In this document: positions 8,202 to 17,013 of the stretch, piece by piece
Layout of the letters: the number at the start of each line of letters is the position of its first letter
Numbering within the stretch: the stretch's first letter is position 1
Translations under genes and position numbers: made by a program
Assembly: GCA_017994575.1 (NCBI GenBank)
Contig: JAGOKN010000016.1
Location: 1 to 44,120, forward strand
Origin: Nitrosomonas sp.
Lineage (GTDB): Bacteria > Pseudomonadota > Gammaproteobacteria > Burkholderiales > Nitrosomonadaceae
Direction of reading: 5' to 3'
DNA length: 44,120 nt
The notes under the pieces: generated by a model
What the model saw: the letters and a program-made list of their open reading frames with translations, nothing else
The model's database searches: none
What the model was told of the DNA's origin: nothing

Positions 8202-8296
8202 CCTATGTTGGATATAAATAGTATTCAGTATGGTCTATTGACGAGGAGCACCCGTAGTACTTTTATTTAATCAAAACTATCTATTAGGAGAATGAC

Positions 8297-9193
8297 ATGA
8301 GCTCAGGCGATGACGATTTAAATGATGATTCATCAAGCAGTCACAAACAATACACATTCACAATCGATAATGGCGTAGTGACCGCTTACTTTGAAGTTGA
8401 GAATGGAATAACCGAGCGGGAATCAATCGATAGCAGAGATTCCTTTGTGATCAACGGAAATCAGATTACTCATACCAAACAGACATCTGATGGACCGGAA
8501 GTAACCATCTTTTCCGATCCAGATGCGGATGGGTTTTACAAAGTCACTTCTGATTCCAATGATGATAATGGCAGACCTGGCGACGGTGACCACAAGGCTT
8601 ATAAATTCACCGTTGAGAATGGCAAAGTAGTCGCTGTTTTTGAACGTGATGATGGCGTGTGGGAGCAAAAATCAATTGATGACGATGGCACTGAAACTTA
8701 TACAGTTGAAAGTAATGGCGATGTGACCCGCACGGAAGTTAAACCTTTCGGCACAGAAATCACGCGTTATTCAGATACTGATGGCGATTTGGTTTTCAAT
8801 CGCGTTTCTGAACACTGGCAAAATGGACCCAATGCCCCTGGCAGTGGACATTTTGTGCTTGAAGATAATCTGAGATTTTCTCACTCTGATGATGACGATC
8901 TGATTGCGGTCCGTAGTGGTGAAGATTGCCATGGCGGCGGCGGATCCGATGATTTTGTCATTCGCGAGGCGGCGCATTTGCGCATCGCGGATTTTAATGG
9001 GAATGAAGACGACTCGCTGGTATTTGATACGGGATTGGGTCTTACCTCTGTGCAGCATCTGATAGGTTTTGTGACCGATGTTCATTATGAAGGTGAGGAT
9101 CTTATTGTCAGTTTTGGATCCGATGTGTCAATCACCATAGTCGGCCTACAGCCTGATCAAGCCAGTTGGGACAATGTCAGCGTTCTGAGCTAA
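8297..9193 (+). CDS. acidic RTX-like protein, probable type I secretion substrate
   Basis: A 298-residue, strongly acidic protein without an N-terminal signal. It is preceded by AGGAG about 8 bp before ATG 8297. Two tandem copies of a domain of about 80 residues are visible (YTFTIDNGVVTAYFEVENG and YKFTVENGKVVAVFERDDG), each ending in an Asp-rich turn (DPDADGFYKV, DTDGDLVFNRV). The C-terminal about 110 residues (GGGGSDDFVIRE, IADFNGNEDDSLVFD, then hydrophobic strands) look like a degenerate RTX repeat plus the C-terminal region of type I secreted proteins. Calcium binding and export by an ABC/MFP/TolC system are inferred. No dedicated secretion genes lie beside it, although an ABC exporter follows at 10511. 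It is probably cotranscribed with the cupredoxin gene. Confidence 0.55.
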   Translation: MSSGDDDLNDDSSSSHKQYTFTIDNGVVTAYFEVENGITERESIDSRDSFVINGNQITHTKQTSDGPEVTIFSDPDADGFYKVTSDSNDDNGRPGDGDHKAYKFTVENGKVVAVFERDDGVWEQKSIDDDGTETYTVESNGDVTRTEVKPFGTEITRYSDTDGDLVFNRVSEHWQNGPNAPGSGHFVLEDNLRFSHSDDDDLIAVRSGEDCHGGGGSDDFVIREAAHLRIADFNGNEDDSLVFDTGLGLTSVQHLIGFVTDVHYEGEDLIVSFGSDVSITIVGLQPDQASWDNVSVLS

Positions 9194-9207
9194 TACTCAA
9201 GCAAACT

Positions 9208-9241
9208 GAGGGGGCATTTTGTCCCCTCTACATCCTGTTTT
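9208..9241 (+). terminator. rho-independent terminator after the RTX-like gene
   Basis: The stem GAGGGG (9208-9213) / CCCCTC (9223-9228) has a 9-nt loop and is followed, after a short gap, by a T-run. It separates the operator-controlled pair from the next gene group. Confidence 0.55.
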
Positions 9242-9373
9242 TAAATTTCGCCCAATATTCCCACAGAATCATCATTCGGAAATAATTAATGTGAAGTGTT
9301 TTCATGATATTGGCAAAACATCTTGTGGTTAATTAGTCTCATCTTCTTAAATTTATCAATAAAGGAATTAAAA

Positions 9374-10447
9374 ATGGATATTTCATTCATCAGTCAAGAA
9401 CGCTTGTTGAATACCAAGCTTGCTTACACACCACGTAATTTGGATTTGGAGGGAGTGACCACTTTGTTGAGCGGCGAGGATGTGGTTCCCCGATCCGGTG
9501 ACATCGTGCTGGCGAAAGTCACCAAGATTGGCCATCATGCCGGATTAGAGTTGGCGCATGGTCGGCGCTCTGCTTTGTTTGTTGGGGATGAGATCGTCGT
9601 GTGCTACGGTCATCGCTATGCCCCCGATCAATTTGAAGCACAAGTACCACCCGACTTGGGGCCCTGCGATCTGGTGGCATCGGGCGGTGTGGCCGCGCGC
9701 ATGAATCTGCGTCATGCCAATACCAAAGCACCGACCAGCATTGAGCCTATTGGTTTACTGGCAAATGCTAATAATCAGCGTATCAATCTGAAAGATACGG
9801 CGCTACCCAAGCTGAATAGCTTATTTTCTCGCCCTTACACGGTCGGTGTGGTGGGTACCTCCATGAATGCCGGTAAAACAACCACGGCAGCTACGCTGAT
9901 TCGTGGTCTGACCAATGCAGGATTTAAAGTAGGGGCGGCGAAAGTGACTGGTACGGGTTCTGGCAGGGATACTTGGCTGATGACGGATGCCGGATCTAAA
10001 TTAACATTGGATTTTACGCATGCGGGTTATCCATCGACATATCTGGCAACCCCAGAACAGATTGATGGCATTATCGAAACCCTGGTCGCACATTTGAGTG
10101 TAGCTAAAGTGGATGCGATAGTCATTGAAGTGGCGGATGGGTTATTGCAGTGCGAAACAGCCGCATTACTCGATTCCAGGGTGTTTGCGAAAACGGTTGA
10201 TAGCGTGATTTTTGCCGCTGGAGATGCAATGGGTGCGGCAGCAGGGGTCGAATGCCTGCAACGGAAGAATTTACCGATTACAGCTGTCAGTGGGCGACTA
10301 ACAGCTTCTCCGCTGGCAATTATTGAAACAGGAAAAATCACTGGAATGCCTGTGCTCGATAAAGCCGCGCTCAGTTCCGAAACGATCGCCAAGGTATTGC
10401 AAATTTCCTCGCGAGTAAGTGGCATGCGAAATGCGGCAGCGAGATGA
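9374..10447 (+). CDS. P-loop NTPase, DUF1611-like
   Basis: A 357-residue cytoplasmic protein. ATG 9374 has AAAGGA 8 bp upstream; an in-frame extension to 9323 lacks one. The N-terminal about 150 residues form a beta-rich domain (SGDIVLAKVTKIG, RRSALFVGDEIVVCYGHRY). A P-loop VGTSMNAGKTTTA (about 160-171) follows, then a Rossmann-like SIMIBI fold (KVTGTGSGRDTW, AIVIEVADGLLQCE). The P-loop and its surroundings resemble DUF1611 and dethiobiotin-synthetase-like proteins, but I do not recognise the N-terminal domain. The reaction is unknown. It is followed at 63 bp by an ABC exporter gene, then by a hydrolase gene, so it may make or modify the exported molecule. That is inference from order. Confidence 0.55.
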   Translation: MDISFISQERLLNTKLAYTPRNLDLEGVTTLLSGEDVVPRSGDIVLAKVTKIGHHAGLELAHGRRSALFVGDEIVVCYGHRYAPDQFEAQVPPDLGPCDLVASGGVAARMNLRHANTKAPTSIEPIGLLANANNQRINLKDTALPKLNSLFSRPYTVGVVGTSMNAGKTTTAATLIRGLTNAGFKVGAAKVTGTGSGRDTWLMTDAGSKLTLDFTHAGYPSTYLATPEQIDGIIETLVAHLSVAKVDAIVIEVADGLLQCETAALLDSRVFAKTVDSVIFAAGDAMGAAAGVECLQRKNLPITAVSGRLTASPLAIIETGKITGMPVLDKAALSSETIAKVLQISSRVSGMRNAAAR

Positions 10448-10510
10448 GAGGATGATTCTCTGTCATAAATAGCATTATTCCTTTAATACTCTCTATTGTG
10501 GAAAGATAAC

Positions 10511-12217
10511 ATGAAAATACCACTCATACTGCATGGCTACCGTCGTACTCTGTTTGTGCGACTGGTGTCGAATGGATTGGCCCAGGCCGGGTTAGCAATC
10601 GGTACGGCATGGCTGGTAAAAGAAATTTTTGATGGTTTTCTTACTCCGGAGCACCTTGCAATCGATATGCGTGTGATCGCATTGGTCATGGGATTGGTAG
10701 TCATGGCTGCTTGCATCGGTTGGCTGCGTATGCGGGAACGAATTGATGCTGAATACATGGGACAGCATTATGCTTCCGAGGTTCGTATTCTATTGTATGA
10801 CTGCCTTAGTTCACTAACCCCTCGAACATTGCAGAAGCGCAGTCGTGGCGGTGTATCCCTGCGTTTTGTCGGCGATATGACATCGCTGCGGCGCTGGGTC
10901 AGCATGGGATTGTCGCGTGTGACAGTCGCCGGTGTTTCAACCGTATCCGCATTATTGATTTTGGGCGTGATTAATTGGCAGCTCACTTTGACAGTAACGG
11001 TATCGCTAGTGCTGGGTGCTTGGGTAACTTATTTATTCGGCAAGCGCATGCGTGCCGCTGCGCTGGAGTCGCGCCGATGTTTGGCCAATTTAGCCGCGAA
11101 TGTGAACGAAAAAGTAACCAGTATTGCAGTGGTGCAAGTGTTTGGCCAAGTGGATCGCGAGCGAGAACATATCATTCGTCAAGGTAAATATTTACAGGAT
11201 TCGATGGTCGCAAGAGCACGGGTAGCCGGACAAGTTCTCGGGGTTACGGAATTTTCAGTTGCGATGACGTCAGCAACAACCCTTCTGACTGGTGTTTTTG
11301 CAGTAGCGGCAGGAACTGCGAGCGTAGGTTCAGTAATTGCTGCGATCAGCATTGTCGGTATTCTTCTGCCCCCCTTACGTGATTTGGGACGAGTGCAGGA
11401 ATATTGGCATGGTGCTTGTATCGCGCGTGAAAAAATTAAAGAATTTTTGGATAGCCCTTCATTGGTTACACAAGTAACCAATGCTCCCGATTTAACTGTC
11501 AGAGAAGGACGTTTGGAGTTTAATGCGGTTAGCGTGACCGGTGGCCTTAATCAATTCAGCGGCACGATAGAGCCTGGTACAGTGGTAGCCGTAGTGGGGC
11601 CGAATGGCGCAGGTAAATCGACACTGTTGGCATTGGCGGCAAGATTGATAGATCCGCAAGCAGGGACAGTATTGCTGGATGGACAAAATTTGGCGGAGCA
11701 TAGTCTGGATTCTGTGCGGCATGCCATCGGCATGGCAGGTCCTGATTTACCCTTATTGCGCGGCACTATCGAAAGAAATTTACGTTACCGGTGGCGTAAT
11801 GCCCCGAATAAAGAAGTAGCCAGAGTGCGTGCACTCTGCGGCATCAATGAACTGTTAGCACAATTTCCGGACGGCATAAAAACGCGTGTCACCGAGGGGG
11901 GGCTGAGCATGTCGGTTGGCCAACGCCAGCGTATTGCTCTGGCACGAGCATTGTTGGGGAATCCCGCACTATTGCTGTTGGATGAAGTGGATGCCAATCT
12001 TGATTCAGAAGCGAATAAGGCGATAGATCGTGTGCTTGCGGAGCATCGGGGCACTGTCTTAATGGTAACGCATCACTTAAACCATATCATGGCTGCGGAC
12101 GTGATCTGGTATCTCGAAGCCGGCCGTTTGCTGGAAGTGGGTTCACCTGCGGAACTGTTATCGGGCAGTGGACCGACAGCACGATTTTTTGGGCTTGGCA
12201 AATCAGTCGCAATATAA
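10511..12217 (+). CDS. ABC exporter, fused permease-ATPase, atypical NBD
   Basis: A 568-residue half-transporter with an N-terminal membrane domain of about six helices (residues 1-310) and a C-terminal ATPase. I chose ATG 10511, with GGAAAG just upstream, over the TTG at 10496. The NBD has Walker A GPNGAGKST, Walker B LLLLDEVDANLD and switch His VTHH. The signature is MSVGQ rather than LSGGQ. The Q-loop position (IGMAGPDLPLLRGTI) lacks the usual Gln. It would work as a homodimer, or with an unseen partner, to export a small molecule or peptide. No peptidase domain is present. It lies between the P-loop gene and the hydrolase gene (5 bp to the next ATG), so these are likely one transcript. 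Confidence 0.85.
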   Translation: MKIPLILHGYRRTLFVRLVSNGLAQAGLAIGTAWLVKEIFDGFLTPEHLAIDMRVIALVMGLVVMAACIGWLRMRERIDAEYMGQHYASEVRILLYDCLSSLTPRTLQKRSRGGVSLRFVGDMTSLRRWVSMGLSRVTVAGVSTVSALLILGVINWQLTLTVTVSLVLGAWVTYLFGKRMRAAALESRRCLANLAANVNEKVTSIAVVQVFGQVDREREHIIRQGKYLQDSMVARARVAGQVLGVTEFSVAMTSATTLLTGVFAVAAGTASVGSVIAAISIVGILLPPLRDLGRVQEYWHGACIAREKIKEFLDSPSLVTQVTNAPDLTVREGRLEFNAVSVTGGLNQFSGTIEPGTVVAVVGPNGAGKSTLLALAARLIDPQAGTVLLDGQNLAEHSLDSVRHAIGMAGPDLPLLRGTIERNLRYRWRNAPNKEVARVRALCGINELLAQFPDGIKTRVTEGGLSMSVGQRQRIALARALLGNPALLLLDEVDANLDSEANKAIDRVLAEHRGTVLMVTHHLNHIMAADVIWYLEAGRLLEVGSPAELLSGSGPTARFFGLGKSVAI

Positions 12218-12222
12218 AACTA

Positions 12223-13092
12223 ATGATGTGGGGGGCAGCATTGATGATATTGCAGGCATCTTACGCTACGGGAATGGATATTATGCCACCGCGCTTAAAA
12301 CCGGTATTGGAGCGCGGAGTGGTATTGCAGCGCACTTTACGAACGGATACGCGCCAAAAGTATTTTCTTTATGTACCGCAGCGTGGTGGCAACAGTGCAA
12401 AAATTTTTGTGACCGTGCATGGAATTTCGCGCAATGCTATGGAACATGCCAGGAAATTTTCTGCTTTTGCGGAAAAATTTGGAGTGGTCATGATTGCGCC
12501 TTATTTCCCGTCAGAAGATTTTCCGGATTATCAGCGATTAGGCCGCAAAGGCAAACGCGCTGATATCATGCTTAATGAAATAGTATCTGAAGTTTCTGAA
12601 TTGACCGGAGCCAGCGCACACAAGCTCTATCTGTTCGGATACTCGGGTGGAGCCCAGTTTGTGCACCGCTATATGCTCGCTTATCCGGATCGCGTCACCA
12701 AAGTGGTATTGGGAGCACCGGGTTGGTATACCTTTCCCAATCCTACACTCAAATACCCGCGAGGCATTCAAGAATCTCGGAGTTTGCCTCAGATACAGTT
12801 CGATCCGGCCAAATTTCTGAATATTCCGGTGTGCGTGTTGGTGGGGGAAAAGGATAATCAGCGGGATGCCGAGCTCAATCAATCACCCCAAATAGATATA
12901 TTGCAAGGCAGAACTCGGATCGAGCGCGGTCAGCGGTGGGTGGATGAAATGATTTCCCAGGCAAGAACACAAGGACTATCAACAATTTATGCTTTTCGCC
13001 TGCTGCCTAATTCGCCACATTCATTTTCCATTAGTATGCGACGCGGCGGTATGGGAGAAAAAACTTTTGATTTCCTTTTTTCTGCAGAGTGA
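12223..13092 (+). CDS. alpha/beta hydrolase, esterase/depolymerase-like
   Basis: A 289-residue alpha/beta-hydrolase. The oxyanion-hole motif VHGISRNA (about residue 64), nucleophile elbow GYSGG (about 141), acid Asp in VGEKDN (about 210) and catalytic His in NSPHSF (about 267) are all visible. The fold and length resemble PHB-depolymerase/esterase-type enzymes that act on a soluble or short polymeric ester. The N-terminal MMWGAALMILQASYA could be a short export signal, so a periplasmic site is possible but uncertain. ATG 12223 begins 6 nt after the ABC stop and has no clear Shine-Dalgarno. Translational coupling to the exporter is likely. Confidence 0.75.
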   Translation: MMWGAALMILQASYATGMDIMPPRLKPVLERGVVLQRTLRTDTRQKYFLYVPQRGGNSAKIFVTVHGISRNAMEHARKFSAFAEKFGVVMIAPYFPSEDFPDYQRLGRKGKRADIMLNEIVSEVSELTGASAHKLYLFGYSGGAQFVHRYMLAYPDRVTKVVLGAPGWYTFPNPTLKYPRGIQESRSLPQIQFDPAKFLNIPVCVLVGEKDNQRDAELNQSPQIDILQGRTRIERGQRWVDEMISQARTQGLSTIYAFRLLPNSPHSFSISMRRGGMGEKTFDFLFSAE

Positions 13093-13197
13093 ACCGGTTT
13101 CATTCACCAAATCTCCACATCGACAATGCATTCAAGACGCACTCAACCGATGATTGGGTGATCGTTCCAAGATTCCGCAGATTTTATAGCACCTCAT

Positions 13198-14547
13198 ATG
13201 AAAATAACTATTTTAAAGGCGGCGATCTGCATAATGATTTGCGCTGTGTGGATGAGTGTTCATTCAACCGTGATTCATGCGCAGGAAGATACATCCGATC
13301 GTTCGATGAAGGTGAGCACAAAGAAAGCTTCCAAAGACAAAAAAACTAAAAAAAGAAAATCGGGTTTTTTCTTTGGTCATTCAGGAATGGGTATGCGCTG
13401 GGACAAAGGTGCCAACGAAGTCCGCCTCAGTGGATTTATGCAATTGGATTCACGCACTTATTTCGATGATACGGACGATTCGGGGCAAGACAATTTTATT
13501 TTGCGTCGAATCCAGCCATCCCTCGAGGTTAAATTAGGCAAGATTCATAGTTTCTATATTATGCCGAGTTTCACGTCGAATCCAGGTATTCTGGATGTCT
13601 ATGTGGAAAGTCAATTAAGCAAACCCTTTAATGTGCGCGTTGGCAAGTTTAAATCACCTTTTGGTTTGGAGCGCTTGCAGTCAGCAACTGCGCTGGCTTT
13701 TAACGAGCGCGCCTTTCCCACCAGTTTGGCACCCAATCGTGAGATCGGTGCACAGGTTTTTGGCGATATCCTGTGGGATACGACGCACTATCAAGTGGGA
13801 TTATTTAGCGGCGCAGTCGATAATAGTGCGGGTTTGCGTGATCATGTGATTAGTTCAAACCACAGCGGCATTGATTTTGTTGGCCGGGTTTTTTCCTACC
13901 CGCTAAGAAATAGCCAGCTTGAATTCATGCAAGGCTTAGGATTGGGTGTCGCCTATAGTTATGGCACTCAGCATGGCAATGCGCAAGCAGATGGTGCTAA
14001 CTTGCCCACTTTTCGCTCACCTGGTCAGCAAATCATCGCTTCCTATGTGGATGGCGCTTTTGCGGATGGGAGTCGACAAAGAATTTCACCGCAGCTGTAT
14101 TATCATCATGGCCCAGTGAGCGTTCTAGGCGAATATGTGATTTCCCGGCAAGATATAAAATTGGGCAATGATACTGACAAAATAACCAATGAAGCCTTCC
14201 AAATTCAGTTATCGTGGGTGGTATTCAATGGCGATGCTTCATTTCGCAGAGTGCGGCCCAAGGATCCGTTAGCAATGGATGACATTAGCACATGGGGTGC
14301 AGTGCAGCTGGTAACGCGTTATTCGGAATTGAATCTGGATTCCAATGCATTTGCTCATGGTTTAGTCAATCCGGATGATTCCGTCAAAAAAGCACAGGAT
14401 TTTGGCGTGGGCGTCAATTGGTATCTCAATCGTAATGTCAAATTACAGTTGAATTACCATCAAACCCACTTTAGCAAGGGAGCCGATGGCGCTGCTGATC
14501 GGCCGGAAGAAAAAATTCTGTTTTCGCGCATGCAAGTTGCATTTTGA
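13198..14547 (+). CDS. OprO/OprP-type outer-membrane porin
   Basis: A 449-residue porin of the phosphate-selective OprO/OprP family (PF07396-like). The signal peptide ends near VIHAQ, then comes a Lys-rich stretch of about 20 residues. The barrel begins at LSGFMQLDSRTYFDD and includes the family landmarks NFILRRIQPSLEVKLG, RVGKFKSPFGLERLQSA and LAPNREIGAQVFGD. The last residues end in Phe (MQVAF), as barrel proteins do. It probably passes phosphate or another small anion. It lies 105 bp after the hydrolase gene and may belong to the same unit, although a separate promoter is possible. Confidence 0.85.
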   Translation: MKITILKAAICIMICAVWMSVHSTVIHAQEDTSDRSMKVSTKKASKDKKTKKRKSGFFFGHSGMGMRWDKGANEVRLSGFMQLDSRTYFDDTDDSGQDNFILRRIQPSLEVKLGKIHSFYIMPSFTSNPGILDVYVESQLSKPFNVRVGKFKSPFGLERLQSATALAFNERAFPTSLAPNREIGAQVFGDILWDTTHYQVGLFSGAVDNSAGLRDHVISSNHSGIDFVGRVFSYPLRNSQLEFMQGLGLGVAYSYGTQHGNAQADGANLPTFRSPGQQIIASYVDGAFADGSRQRISPQLYYHHGPVSVLGEYVISRQDIKLGNDTDKITNEAFQIQLSWVVFNGDASFRRVRPKDPLAMDDISTWGAVQLVTRYSELNLDSNAFAHGLVNPDDSVKKAQDFGVGVNWYLNRNVKLQLNYHQTHFSKGADGAADRPEEKILFSRMQVAF

Positions 14548-14717
14548 GTTATCCGAGCGGCCTTGGCCGTGATGTGATTGAAAATGCTTGTTCGGCCCAT
14601 TTCATTTATTTTCTTATTGACAAACGTTTGTTTGAATTCAAAATAGATACGCTGACTGTGTTAGCGCATGCGCTATTATCAGCCTGAATCATTTTCATCA
14701 CTTTATAAAGGTGTTCT

Positions 14718-16010
14718 TTGGAAGATTTGCCGTTGCACATCATGCTGATTGCATTGGTGTTTCTGTTGATCTTGTCGGGCTTCTTCTCCTTGTCTGAAAC
14801 CAGCATGATGGCGATTAATCGCTATCGCTTGCGATATTTGGTCAAGCAAGGACATCGCGGCGCTCGCTTGACTGTCAAATTACTCGACAATACCGATCGA
14901 TTGCTGGGCGTCATTTTGCTTGGCAATAATTTACTCAATACAGCTTCTGCGACTTTAGTGGCGATCATTACGGCCACCTTTTTTGCACATGATGAGTTTG
15001 CATTATTCATTGGAACGATGAGCGTGACTTTTGCCATTTTGATATTCAGTGAAATTACTCCCAAAGTCATTGCCGCAGCTTATCCTGAGCGTATTGCATT
15101 AGCCGCAAGCTATGTATTGACGCCATTATTATTTATTTTCTATCCCGTTGTATGGTTCGTTAATTTGTTTGTGAGCGGATTGCTGATTCTGTTCCGGTTG
15201 AAGCCGAAAAAAGGTGAGCATGAGCAAAAAATCAGCATCGAAGAACTGAAAACACTGGTGCTGGAAGGAGGACATTTTATTCAGCACAAGCATCAAAGCA
15301 TGCTGGTGAATTTGTTTGATCTTGAAACCATCACGGTGGATGATGTGTTTGTGCCGCGCAGTCAAGTGGAGGCCATTGATTTGGATGCGGAGGATGATGT
15401 CATCCACGCACAATTATTGACTTGCCACCATACACGTATCCCCATTTATCGTGAGCGCATGGATAACATTGTCGGTATTGTGCATGTGCGCAAAGTTCTG
15501 AATCAGATGCAGAATGGCAAAATAACCGCAGATACGCTGGAAAAGGTGATGCGCAAACCTTATTTCATTCCATCAGGCACGCCTTTATTTTCTCAATTAC
15601 AGTTGTTTCAAGAAAACCAGAAAAGGGTGGGTCTGGTAGTTGATGAATATGGTGAATGGATGGGGTTGGTGACATTGGAAGATATTCTGGAGGAAATTAT
15701 CGGCGAATTTACGACGCATGCGCCGACGCAAAGCAGTGTTTTTCTGAAACAGGAAGATGGCAGCATCATTGTGGAAGGAAGCACTCTGTTGCGCGAATTA
15801 AATCGCAAACTTGACTTTCAGTTTCCACTGGATGGTCCAAAAACCCTGAACGGTCTTATTTTAGAGCATTTTCAGGATATTCCTGAGGCCGGTATTGGGT
15901 TGAATATTGCGGGTTATCCAATGGAAATTATTCAAACCAAAAACCGGGTTGTAAAAACCGTTAAAATTTTCCCTGCGCTGGCAGAAATAGAAGCCAAGGA
16001 TGTGGAGTAG
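14718..16010 (+). CDS. CorC/HlyC-family CNNM-CBS membrane protein
   Basis: A 430-residue inner-membrane protein of the CNNM (DUF21) family with three to four membrane helices in the first 150 residues (SGFFSLSETSMMAINRYRL, LLGNNLLNTASATLVA, FSEITPKVIAAAYPE). A CBS pair spans about 205-330 (VFVPRSQVEAIDLDAE, GLVVDEYGEWMGLVTLEDILEEIIGE), with a C-terminal CorC_HlyC domain from about 350. Relatives act in magnesium or cobalt efflux; the ion here is not shown. The start is TTG 14718, supported by AAAGGTG 5-10 bp upstream. The gene is monocistronic and followed by tRNA-Arg. Confidence 0.85.
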   Translation: MEDLPLHIMLIALVFLLILSGFFSLSETSMMAINRYRLRYLVKQGHRGARLTVKLLDNTDRLLGVILLGNNLLNTASATLVAIITATFFAHDEFALFIGTMSVTFAILIFSEITPKVIAAAYPERIALAASYVLTPLLFIFYPVVWFVNLFVSGLLILFRLKPKKGEHEQKISIEELKTLVLEGGHFIQHKHQSMLVNLFDLETITVDDVFVPRSQVEAIDLDAEDDVIHAQLLTCHHTRIPIYRERMDNIVGIVHVRKVLNQMQNGKITADTLEKVMRKPYFIPSGTPLFSQLQLFQENQKRVGLVVDEYGEWMGLVTLEDILEEIIGEFTTHAPTQSSVFLKQEDGSIIVEGSTLLRELNRKLDFQFPLDGPKTLNGLILEHFQDIPEAGIGLNIAGYPMEIIQTKNRVVKTVKIFPALAEIEAKDVE

Positions 16011-16149
16011 TCGTTGGGTTCTTTAGGCGAGCCAAGCATCAGTCTGAGGTTGGTAAAATGATTGCTATCGGTACAATCCCCGTTGGACGTGAGTGATAAA
16101 AGCAGTTATCCTGTCGCCGTCAAATGACATCAATAGTTTGTTCATCCAA

Positions 16150-16226
16150 GCGCCCATAGCTCAGCTGGATAGAGTACCGCCCTCCGAAGGCGGGGGTCGC
16201 ACGTTCGAATCGTGTTGGGCGCGCCA
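16150..16226 (+). tRNA. tRNA-Arg (anticodon CCG)
   Basis: A complete cloverleaf can be read: acceptor GCGCCCA / TGGGCGC, D-arm with AGCTCAGCTGGATAGAG, anticodon loop CTCCGAA, T-loop GTTCGAATC, and an encoded CCA end. It reads CGG codons. A short hairpin AAAAC/GTTTT followed by T residues (16227-16241) could terminate it. Confidence 0.95.
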
Positions 16227-16394
16227 AAACAAACGTTTTTTCTATTACCATTCTTGATTTTCACTCAGTTTTTTATTCAACAAGGTATACTCCGCAGGCG
16301 TGCAAAATTTCCAGTTTGCATGTCACATAGATTCCAATTCACTGCTGCATCCCCTATCATTCGTGCCATATCTGAACGGTTAGAGAGTATTTGA

Positions 16395-16994
16395 ATGTTT
16401 ACCGGAATCATACAAGCAATCGGTGAAATCACGCAGGTCCGACCTATCCAGGGAGACAACCAGACCGGATTGTGTTTGAGTATTTCCGCTGGGGAACTGG
16501 ATTTGAGTGATGTGATGCTGGGAGATAGTATTGCCGTGAATGGCGTTTGCCTGACGGTGACGACGCTAGCGGATCGTTTGTTTACTGTGGACGTTTCCCA
16601 AGAAACGCTCAGCTGCACACAAGGATTGGATCGTGTCGGTCAGCACGTCAATCTGGAGAAAGCCATGCGGTTGTCTGACCGATTGGGCGGACATCTGGTG
16701 AGCGGTCATGTGGATGCGATTGGCATAGTGGTTAAATTTGAGCCATCAGGCGAGAGTTTCTTATTGAGCGTGCAAACGTCGCAGTCGCTGATGCGATTTC
16801 TAGCACATAAGGGTTCGATAACCGTCAATGGCGTGAGCTTAACGGTTAATCAGATTGCGGGGGATGAATTTTCTGTTAATCTGATTCCGCACACTTTGGC
16901 GATGACCAACTTAAGTGAACTTGTGCCAGGTATGCATGTTAATCTTGAAACCGATATGTTGGCGCGCTATGTGGCAAGATTATTAAACGTTTAA
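16395..16994 (+). CDS. ribE: riboflavin synthase alpha chain
   Basis: A 199-residue enzyme that dismutates two 6,7-dimethyl-8-ribityllumazine molecules to riboflavin. The start [12 protein letters not shown] is diagnostic. Two lumazine-binding repeats follow, marked by [13 protein letters not shown] (about 47) and [13 protein letters not shown] (about 145), with [10 protein letters not shown] between them. It heads ribE-ribBX-ribH-nusB-thiL-pgpA, with 19 bp to the next gene. I looked for an FMN riboswitch in the 168 bp between the tRNA and this gene and see none. A TATACT -10-like hexamer is at 16286-16291 without a good -35. Confidence 0.95.
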   Translation: MFTGIIQAIGEITQVRPIQGDNQTGLCLSISAGELDLSDVMLGDSIAVNGVCLTVTTLADRLFTVDVSQETLSCTQGLDRVGQHVNLEKAMRLSDRLGGHLVSGHVDAIGIVVKFEPSGESFLLSVQTSQSLMRFLAHKGSITVNGVSLTVNQIAGDEFSVNLIPHTLAMTNLSELVPGMHVNLETDMLARYVARLLNV

Positions 16995-17013
16995 GGCTAA
17001 ACAGAGAACATAC

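Noticed and set aside
14617-14650. TTGACA followed by TAGATA before the CorC-like gene
   Set aside because: The spacing is 22 bp, too long for a sigma-70 promoter, although a small palindrome CAAACGTTTG lies there.
16227-16394. Possible FMN riboswitch before ribE
   Set aside because: The conserved core of the FMN element is not readable, and the spacer is too short for it plus a terminator.
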